From: an uncultured Pontibacter sp.
GTDB lineage: Bacteria; Bacteroidota; Bacteroidia; Cytophagales; Hymenobacteraceae
Direction of reading: 5' to 3'
DNA length: 64,000 nucleotides
NCBI RefSeq assembly: GCF_947492645.1
Contig: NZ_CANLMZ010000001.1
Coordinates: 310,001 to 374,000, forward strand
Each line of letters opens with the position of its first letter. The stretch's first letter is position 1. The notes under the pieces were generated by a model. The model was not told the origin of the DNA and ran no database searches. It was given only the letters and a program-made list of their open reading frames with translations. The translations under genes were made by a program, and so were the position numbers. Shown one piece after another: positions 33,189 through 42,232 of this stretch.

Positions 33189-35699
33189 ATGTGGAATAAG
33201 GTTGCCATTTTTATAATTAAAAACAGGTTAAGGCTGCTCATTGTCTTAGCCATACTTACTGCGTTTATGGCCTACAAAGCCAAAGATGCAGAAATGTCTT
33301 ACGATTTTGCCAATGTCGTTTCTCCAGACGACGTGGACATGCAATACTTTCAGCGCTTTAAGCAGACCTTCGGCGAGGATGGCAATATCCTGGTAGTGGG
33401 CATGCAGGATAGTAAGGTATACAAGCTTCAGAATTTTAAAGAGCTGAAAGCCTTGTCGGACCAGCTGGCACAGGTAAAAGGAGTAAAAGCAGTAATCGCG
33501 TTGCCAAACCTGGTGCAGGTCGTCAAAGATACCGCTGATCGCAGGTTTACAACTTCACAGATATTTGCAAATTTTCCTGAAACGCAGCCACAGCTTGATA
33601 GCCTGCTGCAGGTAGTGCGCAACCAGGGTTTTTACGATGGTCAGATCATCAACGACAAAACCGGAGCTACCTTGCTGGCGGTTACCGTGGATCCTGCTTT
33701 CCTAAACTCGGCCCGCCGCATAGAGGTGATGGATAATGTGCTGGCGAACACAGAGTCCTTCAGCAAAAAGACTGGTATAAAGCTGCACTACGCCGGGTTG
33801 CCTTTTGTGCGAGCCGTAATGACAACTAAAGTATCCGCCGAGATGAAAATGTTCCTGGTGCTGGCTTTGCTGGTTACAGGCGTTACACTCTTCATCTTCT
33901 TCCGCTCTTTTTACGCTGTTATATTTCCGCTGCTGATGATCAGCATTGTAGTGGTGTGGGTGCTTGGTACCCTTTCGCTGCTTGACTACAAGATATCACT
34001 ATTAACAGGGCTTATACCTGCTATACTTGTCGTGATCGGTATACCAAACTCAACTTACCTGCTGACACGCTACCACTACGATTACCGCAAGCATGGAAAT
34101 AAAATACTGGCGCTGACCAGGGTAATCAGCAAAATAGGTGTAGTAAACCTGGTAACAAATACTACCACAGCCATTGGCTTTGTAGTGTTCACTTTTACGC
34201 ATGTGGCCATACTTTACGAGTTTGGTGTGGTGGCTGGTATCAACATCTTTGTTACGTTTATCATTAGTATTGTGCTGCTGCCGGTGGTGTTCTCTTACCT
34301 GCCTCCGCCAACACCAAGGCAACTGCGCCACCTCGATGCGAAGCCGCTAAACAAGCTGCTTGAGTTTATAGATTACATTGTGCACGAGAAGCGCCATTTG
34401 GTATACTTCTTTACTATTGTTGCTCTTGCGTTGTCTTTATTTGGCATTTATAAGGTAAAGACGGTATCGTATATGGTTGACGACCTGCCTGAAGAAAGCA
34501 GCGTGAATGCCGACCTTGCCTTTTTCGAAAACCACTTTAACGGGGTAATGCCGCTGGAGATTATTGTAGACACAGGTGTAAAGCAGGGGGTAATGCGACT
34601 GCCAAACCTGGGCAAGCTAAACCAACTGGAAAACTTCCTGCGCACGCAACCTATACTTTCTGCCCCTATTTCGGTGGTTGGCTTAGTTAAAACAGCAACG
34701 CAAGCATTTTACGGTGGCGACCCAGGCTCATACAGGCTGCCTGATAATACTGAACGCAACTTTATCTTCAGTTACCTGGCAAAGCAAGGAGAGGGGGAAA
34801 ACCAACGACTACTCCGCTCTTTCGTAGACAGCACCGGGCAACAAGCGCGTATTTCACTTAAAGTGGCTGATGCTGGCTCCAGGGTTTTAGATACGCTTAT
34901 CATCAACAAAATAAAGCCTGAGCTGCGCGATATATATGGCGGAGAGGGAGTAACAGTAGAAGAAGCTGGAAACACCATGACGTTTACCCGCGACGACTCC
35001 GGTGCTCAAACTACAGTTAGCCTTACCGGTACCACGCTACTTTTCATTAAAGGAAACGAGTACCTTATCAACAACCTGCGTAGTAGCCTCATACTTGCCT
35101 TCGTGTTGGTAACTATTGTGATTGCCCTGTTGTTTAAGTCTGCGAGGGTGGTAATAATATCGCTGATACCGAACATGATACCGCTGCTGATTGCAGGTGG
35201 GTTGATGGGATTTTTCAACATACCGCTGAAGCCAAGTACCGCACTAATATTCAGTATTGCGCTGGGCATCGCCATCGACGACTCTATTCACTTTCTGGCA
35301 AAGTATAGAAGCGAGTTATTGTCGAATGGGTTTAACATCAGCAGGGCCATTACCACCAGTTTAACAGAGGCCGGCACAAGTATGATTTATACTTCGGTTA
35401 TTCTGTTCTTTGGTTTTGTGATTTTTGCTTTCTCCGAATTTGGAGGTACAAAGGCGCTTGGTGTGCTAATGTCGGTAAGTTTGCTGATTGCATTATTCAC
35501 AAACCTGATTATATTGCCAACTTTGCTGATTAGCTTCGATAGCGGCAAGTATGAGCGAGACCCTTATGCCCTGATAGAACACTACGATGAGTTTTACCTG
35601 GAGCACGAGGACGAGGAATTAGACCTGAATCAACTAAGATTAAAGTTTGAAGAGGAAATTACGGAAGAAGATAAAAAACCTGTAAACGGTGAAGTATAA
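33189..35699 (+). CDS. RND/MMPL-family exporter
   Basis: An 836-residue protein with the RND duplication: one membrane segment at about 12-30, a periplasmic loop (32-220), five segments (about 222-370), a segment at about 400-418, a second loop and five more segments (about 630-790). The sterol-sensing-like core in the first half has TNTTTAIGFVVFTFTHVAILYEFGVVAGINIFVTF; the second has STALIFSIALGIAIDDSIHFLAKY. The MMPL subclass typically exports lipids or hopanoids. The acidic tail (EEEITEEDKKP) is cytoplasmic. Its last 11 bases overlap the GTG start of ileS. Substrate unknown. Confidence 0.9.
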   Translation: MWNKVAIFIIKNRLRLLIVLAILTAFMAYKAKDAEMSYDFANVVSPDDVDMQYFQRFKQTFGEDGNILVVGMQDSKVYKLQNFKELKALSDQLAQVKGVKAVIALPNLVQVVKDTADRRFTTSQIFANFPETQPQLDSLLQVVRNQGFYDGQIINDKTGATLLAVTVDPAFLNSARRIEVMDNVLANTESFSKKTGIKLHYAGLPFVRAVMTTKVSAEMKMFLVLALLVTGVTLFIFFRSFYAVIFPLLMISIVVVWVLGTLSLLDYKISLLTGLIPAILVVIGIPNSTYLLTRYHYDYRKHGNKILALTRVISKIGVVNLVTNTTTAIGFVVFTFTHVAILYEFGVVAGINIFVTFIISIVLLPVVFSYLPPPTPRQLRHLDAKPLNKLLEFIDYIVHEKRHLVYFFTIVALALSLFGIYKVKTVSYMVDDLPEESSVNADLAFFENHFNGVMPLEIIVDTGVKQGVMRLPNLGKLNQLENFLRTQPILSAPISVVGLVKTATQAFYGGDPGSYRLPDNTERNFIFSYLAKQGEGENQRLLRSFVDSTGQQARISLKVADAGSRVLDTLIINKIKPELRDIYGGEGVTVEEAGNTMTFTRDDSGAQTTVSLTGTTLLFIKGNEYLINNLRSSLILAFVLVTIVIALLFKSARVVIISLIPNMIPLLIAGGLMGFFNIPLKPSTALIFSIALGIAIDDSIHFLAKYRSELLSNGFNISRAITTSLTEAGTSMIYTSVILFFGFVIFAFSEFGGTKALGVLMSVSLLIALFTNLIILPTLLISFDSGKYERDPYALIEHYDEFYLEHEDEELDLNQLRLKFEEEITEEDKKPVNGEV

Positions 35700-38600
35700 C
35701 GAGTATAAAAATCTGAATTACGCCAAAGTAGGCGAGGATGTGCTGGCCTTCTGGAAACAGCATAACGTTTTCGAAAGATCGGTGGCTACCCGTGAGGGCA
35801 ACACGCCGTTCGTGTTTTATGAAGGCCCGCCGTCAGCGAACGGTACGCCGGGTATTCACCACGTGATGGCCCGTGCGGTGAAAGACATTTTCTGCCGCTA
35901 CAAAACTTTAAAGGGTTTCCAGGTAAACCGTAAAGGCGGCTGGGACACCCACGGCTTGCCTGTAGAGCTGCAGGTTGAGAAAGAGCTTGGCATTACCAAA
36001 GAAGATATTGGTAAAAAGATAACGGTAGAGGAGTATAACCAACGCTGCCGCGAAACAGTAATGCGTTTCAAGAACCAGTGGGACACGCTTACCGAGCAGA
36101 TGGGCTATTGGGTAGACTTGAACAACCCCTACATTACCTTCGAAAGAGAATACATTGAGTCTTGCTGGGCCTTATTAAAGAAACTGTACGATAAAGGTTA
36201 CCTGTACAAAGGCTACACCATACAGCCATACTCACCGGCAGCAGGCACAGGTCTGAGCTCGCACGAGCTTAACCAGCCGGGTTGCTACAAAATGGTGAAG
36301 GATACAACCATTGTGGCCCAGTTTGCCGTGAAGCGCATCACCCGCAACATGTTCCTTTTTGAGCGTGAAGATGAGAAAGTACACTTCCTGGCCTGGACAA
36401 CTACACCATGGACACTTCCAGGAAACACGGCTCTGGCAGTCGGCAAAAACATCAAGTATGTAAAAGTACAGACCTACAACCAGTATACTTACGAGCCGAT
36501 CTCGGTTATACTTGCCAAGGATCTGGTAAGCCGTTACTTCAACCCGAAGGCTGCTGATATTCCTTTAACAGAGTATAGCTCCGGCGATAAGCTGATCCCT
36601 TACAAAATAGTGGAGCAATTTGACGGTAGCGACCTGGCAGGTGTGGAGTATCACCAGCTGATGCCATACGTGCAGCCGGATAAGCCAGCTTTCCGTGTTA
36701 TCATCGGTGATTATGTAACCACAGAGGATGGTACCGGTATCGTGCACATCTCGCCAACATTTGGTGCTGATGACTTTAGGGTAGCCGCTCATAACGACAT
36801 ACCTGCACTATTAGTGACAGATGAAACAGGCAAACAGGTTCCTATAGTAGACCGCCAGGGGCGCTTTGTGTCCGAGATTACCGACTTTGCCGGCATGTAT
36901 GTGAAAAACTATGCTAAAGAAGATGAGTCTTCTGCAGAGTATAAGCCTACGGACGTAAAGATTGCGATCAAGCTTAAAGAAGAAGGCAAAGCCTTTAAAG
37001 TAGAGAAATACGAGCACACCTATCCGCATTGCTGGAGAACCGATATGCCGGTGCTATACTATCCGTTGGATAGCTGGTTTATCAAAACCACGGCAGTTAA
37101 AGACAGGCTGATCGAACTAAATAAAACCATCAACTGGAAACCAGAATCTACAGGTACAGGTCGCTTTGGTAACTGGCTCGAGAACCTGGTAGACTGGAAC
37201 CTGTCGCGCTCACGCTACTGGGGTACGCCATTGCCTATCTGGAGAACAGAAGACGGTGAAGAAGAACTTTGCATTGGCTCTATTCCTGAACTGATGGCAG
37301 AGATAGAGAAGTCTGTTAAAGCCGGCGTGATGGCCGAGGTGATTGATGTACCAGACCTGCACCGCCCTTATGTGGACAACATCATTTTGGTAAGCAAGTC
37401 GGGTAAGCCAATGTACAGAGAGACAGACCTTATCGACGTTTGGTTTGACTCTGGAGCGATGCCTTATGCACAATGGCATTACCCGCTCGAGAACAAAGAT
37501 ATATTTGAGCAAAACTTCCCGGCCGACTTTATTGCAGAAGGTGTAGACCAGACGCGTGGTTGGTTCTTTACGCTGCATGCCCTGGCTGTAATGCTGGAGG
37601 ATAACGTAGCATATAAGAACGTAATCGCCAACGGCCTGGTGCTGGATAAAGACGGAAACAAAATGAGCAAGCGCCTGGGCAATGCCATCGATCCGTTTGA
37701 GATGATCGGTAAGTATGGCCCGGATGCCGTGCGTTGGTATATGATTGCCAATGCGCCACCTTGGGACAACCTTAAATTTAATCCGGAGGGTGTAGTAGAA
37801 ACGCAGCGTCGCTTCTTTGGTACATTACAGAACACATACTCGTTCTTCGCGCTGTATGCCAACCTCGATAACTTTACCTATGCCGAAGCTGATGTGCCAA
37901 TGGCGCAGCGTACAGAGTCTGATCGATGGATTATCTCAAAGCTGAACACGCTGATTGGCATTGTAGATGCGAACTACGAAGATTATGACCCTACACGTGC
38001 TGCCCGAGCCATTCAGGATTTTGTGGTAGACGATTTGAGTAACTGGTATGTGCGACTGAACCGCAAGCGTTTCTGGAAAGGCGAGTACAACACCGATAAA
38101 ATTGCAGCTTACCAGACACTTTATACTTGCCTTGAGACTATTGCTAAAATCGCGGCCCCTATTGCGCCATTCTACATGGAGCAGCTGTACCGCGACCTGA
38201 ATGCAGTAAGCAATAAGCATAAAGAAGATTCGGTGCACCTGGCATACTACCCAGAAGTAGAGAAAGCCTACATCAACAAAGATCTGGAAGAGCGTATGGA
38301 ACTGGCGCAGACAGTTTCATCGCTGGTGCACTCGCTGCGCAAAAAGCATATGATCAAAGTACGCCAGCCGTTGCAGCGTATACTTATACCGGTGCTTAAC
38401 GATAAGATGAAGCAGCAGATAGAAGCTGTTGCCGACCTGATCATGAGCGAAGTTAACGTGAAAACGATAGAGTACATCGACGATACATCAGGTATACTTG
38501 TGAAGAAGATCAAGCCTAACTTTAAGAAGCTGGGCCAGGTGTTCGGACCTAAGATGAAGCTTGTAGCCGCCGCTGTACAGCAAATGGACCAGAATGATAT

Positions 38601-39042
38601 CGCGCACCTGGAGCGTGAAGGAGGTTTCGAGATTATGCTTTCTGATGACGAAACGGCTGTGCTTACACCGGATGATGTAGAGATATCTTCTGAAGATATT
38701 CCGGGTTGGCTGGTAGCAAGCGAAGGCAAGCTTACTGTTGCCTTAGATGTTACTATTACCGAAGAACTGAAGCAGGAGGGCATTGCCCGCGACTTGGTTA
38801 ATCGTATCCAGAACCTGCGTAAAGACAGCAACCTGGAAGTGCAGGATAAGATCCACATCTCGATGCAGCAAGCCGCAGAGGAGGTAAACCAGGCAGTAGC
38901 TAACTATAGCGCTTATATTTGCGCTGAAACACAGGCGCTTACTTTGGACGTTGTTGAGGAGCTAATCAACCCTACTACGCTGGATATTGACGACTACACA
39001 GTTCTGATAAATATCCAGACAGACGGTAACGCTGCCATTTAA
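35689..39042 (+). CDS. ileS: Isoleucyl-tRNA synthetase, type 2, with swapped GIHH signature
   Basis: A 1117-residue class I synthetase that charges tRNA-Ile. It has the eukaryote-like (type 2) form: no C-terminal zinc finger and a longer C-terminus. The first signature reads PPSANGTPGIHHVMARAVKD: HxGH is replaced by GIHH (residues 55-58, codons 35851-35862). KMSKRLGNAIDP is the second signature. The editing domain lies between (about 190-420; TTPWTLPGNTALAVG). Type 2 enzymes are linked to mupirocin resistance, and a GxHH swap has been reported to give very strong resistance. Start is GTG inside the RND gene; an ATG alternative is not evident. Confidence 0.95.
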   Translation: MKYNEYKNLNYAKVGEDVLAFWKQHNVFERSVATREGNTPFVFYEGPPSANGTPGIHHVMARAVKDIFCRYKTLKGFQVNRKGGWDTHGLPVELQVEKELGITKEDIGKKITVEEYNQRCRETVMRFKNQWDTLTEQMGYWVDLNNPYITFEREYIESCWALLKKLYDKGYLYKGYTIQPYSPAAGTGLSSHELNQPGCYKMVKDTTIVAQFAVKRITRNMFLFEREDEKVHFLAWTTTPWTLPGNTALAVGKNIKYVKVQTYNQYTYEPISVILAKDLVSRYFNPKAADIPLTEYSSGDKLIPYKIVEQFDGSDLAGVEYHQLMPYVQPDKPAFRVIIGDYVTTEDGTGIVHISPTFGADDFRVAAHNDIPALLVTDETGKQVPIVDRQGRFVSEITDFAGMYVKNYAKEDESSAEYKPTDVKIAIKLKEEGKAFKVEKYEHTYPHCWRTDMPVLYYPLDSWFIKTTAVKDRLIELNKTINWKPESTGTGRFGNWLENLVDWNLSRSRYWGTPLPIWRTEDGEEELCIGSIPELMAEIEKSVKAGVMAEVIDVPDLHRPYVDNIILVSKSGKPMYRETDLIDVWFDSGAMPYAQWHYPLENKDIFEQNFPADFIAEGVDQTRGWFFTLHALAVMLEDNVAYKNVIANGLVLDKDGNKMSKRLGNAIDPFEMIGKYGPDAVRWYMIANAPPWDNLKFNPEGVVETQRRFFGTLQNTYSFFALYANLDNFTYAEADVPMAQRTESDRWIISKLNTLIGIVDANYEDYDPTRAARAIQDFVVDDLSNWYVRLNRKRFWKGEYNTDKIAAYQTLYTCLETIAKIAAPIAPFYMEQLYRDLNAVSNKHKEDSVHLAYYPEVEKAYINKDLEERMELAQTVSSLVHSLRKKHMIKVRQPLQRILIPVLNDKMKQQIEAVADLIMSEVNVKTIEYIDDTSGILVKKIKPNFKKLGQVFGPKMKLVAAAVQQMDQNDIAHLEREGGFEIMLSDDETAVLTPDDVEISSEDIPGWLVASEGKLTVALDVTITEELKQEGIARDLVNRIQNLRKDSNLEVQDKIHISMQQAAEEVNQAVANYSAYICAETQALTLDVVEELINPTTLDIDDYTVLINIQTDGNAAI

Positions 39043-39044
39043 GT

Positions 39045-39084
39045 AAAAGCACCGGGTAACCTATTAGCTTATCCCGGTGCTTTT
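39045..39084 (+). terminator. Terminator of ileS
   Basis: 12-bp perfect stem AAAAGCACCGGG (39045-39056) / CCCGGTGCTTTT (39073-39084). Confidence 0.88.
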
Positions 39085-39095
39085 ATACTTTTAAG

Positions 39096-39103
39096 TATAT
39101 TTG
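39096..39103 (+). promoter_or_regulatory. TATATTTG promoter element before lspA
   Basis: Matches TAnnTTTG, directly after the ileS terminator and 72 bases before the lspA ATG; supports separate transcription of lspA. Confidence 0.45.
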
Positions 39104-39174
39104 CAGCAGCTTAAAGCAAGCATCAAAATACGTAACCTTGTATACGTGCCACCTAAGCTGCCAAAAGAATAAAT

Positions 39175-39795
39175 ATGAAATACTGGAAATACTACATGGC
39201 GGCATTGGCCGTGATCATCATTGACCAGGTTGTAAAGCTGATCGTTCATTACAATATGGAGATGGGCATGCCAGGCGAAATTCACCTGATAGGTGATTGG
39301 CTAAAACTGCACTACACACTCAACCCTGGAATGGCCTTCGGTGTAGAGTTAGGCTCTGAATATGGTAAGCTAATGCTTACGCTGTTCCGTTTAGTAGCCA
39401 TGTTCGGTATCAGTTACTACCTGTATTACCTCGTAAAACATAAAGCTCCTGTAGGCCTTATCTGGTGCATCTCGCTTATACTTGGCGGTGCTGTTGGCAA
39501 CCTTATTGATAGTACTTTTTACGGTGTTTGGTTTGATAATGCGCCTTATGGTTCATCTACACCATGGTTTCATGGGCAGGTAATCGATATGTTCTACATT
39601 GATATATGGGAAGGCATTGTGCCAAACTGGATTCCCCTTTTTGGTGGTAAACCAATGTCGCTGTGGCCAATCTTCAACGTAGCCGATTCAGCCATTTTCA
39701 TTGGTGTTCTCCTGATCCTGTTTAACCAGAAGCGTTTCTTTGGAGAACACGAAGAGCCTGAGCACAAGACTGTAGAACAACAGCAGGGCTTGTAA
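39175..39795 (+). CDS. lspA: Lipoprotein signal peptidase
   Basis: A 206-residue inner-membrane aspartyl protease that cleaves signal peptides of diacylglyceryl-lipoproteins; the window holds many predicted substrates. Four membrane segments; LKLHYTLNPGMAFGVEL (family box), GGAVGNLIDSTFYGVWFD (catalytic Asp) and FNVADSAIFIGVLLIL (second catalytic Asp). The insert between the catalytic regions (YGSSTPWFHGQVIDMFYIDIWEGIVPNW) is longer than in Proteobacteria, as usual in Bacteroidota. It follows ileS, a common neighbour. Related genomes often carry a small TraR/DksA-family gene between the two, which is absent here (from memory). Confidence 0.96.
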   Translation: MKYWKYYMAALAVIIIDQVVKLIVHYNMEMGMPGEIHLIGDWLKLHYTLNPGMAFGVELGSEYGKLMLTLFRLVAMFGISYYLYYLVKHKAPVGLIWCISLILGGAVGNLIDSTFYGVWFDNAPYGSSTPWFHGQVIDMFYIDIWEGIVPNWIPLFGGKPMSLWPIFNVADSAIFIGVLLILFNQKRFFGEHEEPEHKTVEQQQGL

Positions 39796-39817
39796 GCAGA
39801 AGTATAAAGTATAAAAG

Positions 39818-39850
39818 AAGGGGCTGTTCCATGTGGAGTAGCCCCTTTTT
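39818..39850 (+). terminator. Terminator of lspA
   Basis: AAGGGGCT (39818-39825) / AGCCCCTT (39840-39847), 14-base loop, T run following. Confidence 0.88.
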
Positions 39851-40012
39851 GTTACTTTATGTTCAGTTAAGAGGCAGCATACAATACAGGCTTTGCAAGT
39901 ACAGATAGTCTTTCAATACACACATTCAAGAGATTATTAAGTATAAGTTACATTTTAAGCAACTATTACCTCAAAACTCTTATTTTTACCAGAAGCATTA
40001 ACTCATTTACCA

Positions 40013-41842
40013 TTGGCAACTCCAACTCCCATACTTAAAGTCACAGGCTTAGAAACTGTTTTCTCCACACACCGCGGCATTACAAAAGCTGTGGACAAAG
40101 TATCTTTTGAAGTATACCCCGGCGAAACAGTTGCTATAGTAGGAGAGTCGGGTTCAGGTAAGTCGGTAACATCGTTGTCGGTGATGCGGCTGATAAATAC
40201 CCCACCGGGCAGAATAGCAGGAGGAACGGCCGTGTTTCAATCAGAAGAGTTCGGGGTAGTAGACTTATTTCAGCTGCCGGAAAAGCAGATGCAGCAAATA
40301 CGCGGGAACGAGATAAGCATGATTTTTCAGGAGCCGATGTCGTCGCTTAACCCGGTTTATACTTGTGGAAAACAAGTAGCGGAAGTTTTGCTGTTGCATA
40401 CTTCTATATCTGAAAAAGAGGCTAAAGAACGCACGATACAGCTTTTTGAGAAGGCAAAGCTGCCACGCCCCGAGAAGATTTTCGATGCTTATCCACATGA
40501 AATATCAGGTGGGCAGAAGCAGCGCGTAATGATAGCCATGGCCATGGCCTGTGAGCCAAGTATACTTATTGCTGATGAGCCAACCACCGCTCTTGATGTA
40601 ACAGTACAGGCGCGTATGCTCCAGTTGATAGACGAACTGCGGGTAAAAGAAAATACAGCAGTCCTGTTTATTACCCATGATTTAGGAGTAGTAGCCGAGA
40701 TAGCAGACCGCATTTTGGTAATGTATAAAGGCAAGCTGGTGGAGCAAGGTAAGGTGATGGATATTTTCACAAACCCACAGCACCCGTACACCAAAGGGTT
40801 ACTTGCCTGCCGCCCAAAACTGTCTGCCAAAGCACAATCTATACTTCCGACAGTATCAGATTTTATGCTGGAAGACGAGTATGGCAACATCATCGAACGA
40901 AGAAAAGAAATACAAGAACCCTCTCTTGCTGATGTGGTAAACGCATATGTTGGTACTGTTACCGATATTAAACACCAGCAGGAAAACAAGCAGAAGCCAC
41001 CGCTGCTAAAAGTGGAAAACCTGAAGGTATACTTCCCTATAAAAAAAGGCTTTTTTGGCCGCACCACAGATTATGTAAAGGCAGTTGATGGTGTGAGCTT
41101 TGATGTAATGCCCGGCGAAACCATTGGGTTAGTAGGCGAATCGGGGTGTGGAAAAACTACACTTGGCCGTGCCCTGTTGCGCCTGGTAGAACCAACCGAA
41201 GGAAGTATAAACTTTAATGGCCGCGATATTGCCAAGCTTAGTTCAGAAGAGCTTCGCAAAAGCCGCCGCGATTTCCAGATGATCTTCCAGGACCCCTATG
41301 CCTCCCTTAATCCCATGCACACAGTAGGCGATGCGATTATGGAGCCGATGCGTGTGCATAATCTTTATGCCAGCGACAAAGAGCGCCGTGGAAAAGCGAT
41401 GGAACTGCTTGAAAAAGTAGGACTTATGCCTGAGCACTTCCAACGTTATCCACACGAATTCTCCGGTGGCCAGCGACAGCGCATTTGCATTGCCAGAGCA
41501 TTAGCCTTACAACCAAAGTGCATCATCTGCGATGAGTCTGTATCAGCGCTGGATGTGTCGGTGCAGGCGCAGGTGCTTAACCTACTCAACAAACTCAAGC
41601 AGGAGTTCCAGATAACCTACATCTTCATTACCCACGATCTGTCGGTAGCTAAATATATGTCGGATCGTATTCTGGTAATGAGCAAAGGCCAGATAGTAGA
41701 AAGTGGTACACCAGAGCAGCTTTACCGTAACCCGCAGCAGGAGTATACCCGCGCGCTTATCAATGCCATACCTAAAGGCGAGCCAGAGGATATTTTAAAA
41801 GCGCAGGAGAAGCGGGAGGCAATACGTGCCGGAGTATTGTAG
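40013..41842 (+). CDS. Double-ATPase subunit of a peptide/oligopeptide-type ABC importer
   Basis: A 609-residue fusion of two ABC ATPase domains of the DppD/DppF (GsiA/YejF) type. Domain 1: Walker A GESGSGKS (44-51), signature ISGGQKQRV, Walker B ILIADEPTTALD. Domain 2 (from about 330): GESGCGKTT, FSGGQRQRI and CIICDESVSALD. In domain 2 the Walker B region reads IICDES in place of the usual DEP. Both domains carry the C-terminal oligopeptide-type extension (NPQHPYTKGLLACRPK and NPQQEYTRALINAIPKG). It energises import of peptides or similar solutes; the permeases and binding protein are not in the window. The start is TTG at 40013 with no nearby ATG. Confidence 0.92.
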   Translation: MATPTPILKVTGLETVFSTHRGITKAVDKVSFEVYPGETVAIVGESGSGKSVTSLSVMRLINTPPGRIAGGTAVFQSEEFGVVDLFQLPEKQMQQIRGNEISMIFQEPMSSLNPVYTCGKQVAEVLLLHTSISEKEAKERTIQLFEKAKLPRPEKIFDAYPHEISGGQKQRVMIAMAMACEPSILIADEPTTALDVTVQARMLQLIDELRVKENTAVLFITHDLGVVAEIADRILVMYKGKLVEQGKVMDIFTNPQHPYTKGLLACRPKLSAKAQSILPTVSDFMLEDEYGNIIERRKEIQEPSLADVVNAYVGTVTDIKHQQENKQKPPLLKVENLKVYFPIKKGFFGRTTDYVKAVDGVSFDVMPGETIGLVGESGCGKTTLGRALLRLVEPTEGSINFNGRDIAKLSSEELRKSRRDFQMIFQDPYASLNPMHTVGDAIMEPMRVHNLYASDKERRGKAMELLEKVGLMPEHFQRYPHEFSGGQRQRICIARALALQPKCIICDESVSALDVSVQAQVLNLLNKLKQEFQITYIFITHDLSVAKYMSDRILVMSKGQIVESGTPEQLYRNPQQEYTRALINAIPKGEPEDILKAQEKREAIRAGVL

Positions 41843-42232
41843 ATTTCTGCAGCCTCACGTTTATTTAACCTATTCCCTAAACCTACAAATTTGGAATCAA
41901 TACTTTGCTTCATGTTGCCACGTTGGTGATTTAAGAAGTTTACACGCCATACTTTGCGTTGAGCGCGCCAAAAACTAAAGGTGAAAGTATAGGCAGGTAA
42001 AACAAAGTATGGAGGTAAGCTAGTAAGGATAGCAAAGTATAACGCTGCTTAATCTCTCAAAACCCATCAACAACCCATCATATATAGAAAATTCTATATA
42101 AATTGACATCAATTAATCAAATCCTTTAGCCAAAGCGCCTTTTGTGGCGTATAGTAAATTTAAACTATTTAGGTTAAAGATTATAAATGGGAGTGGCGGC
42201 TGCATTAGTTGCCCCCATATCGACGAAGATAC
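41843..42232. other. 390-bp gene-free gap with a perfect short palindrome
   Basis: No ORF is supported. It contains TATATAGAA (42081-42089) and its complement TTCTATATA (42092-42100) separated by AA, plus several copies of the AAGTATA word and its variants. It is probably the promoter region of rnr; no TAnnTTTG element is clear. Confidence 0.4.
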
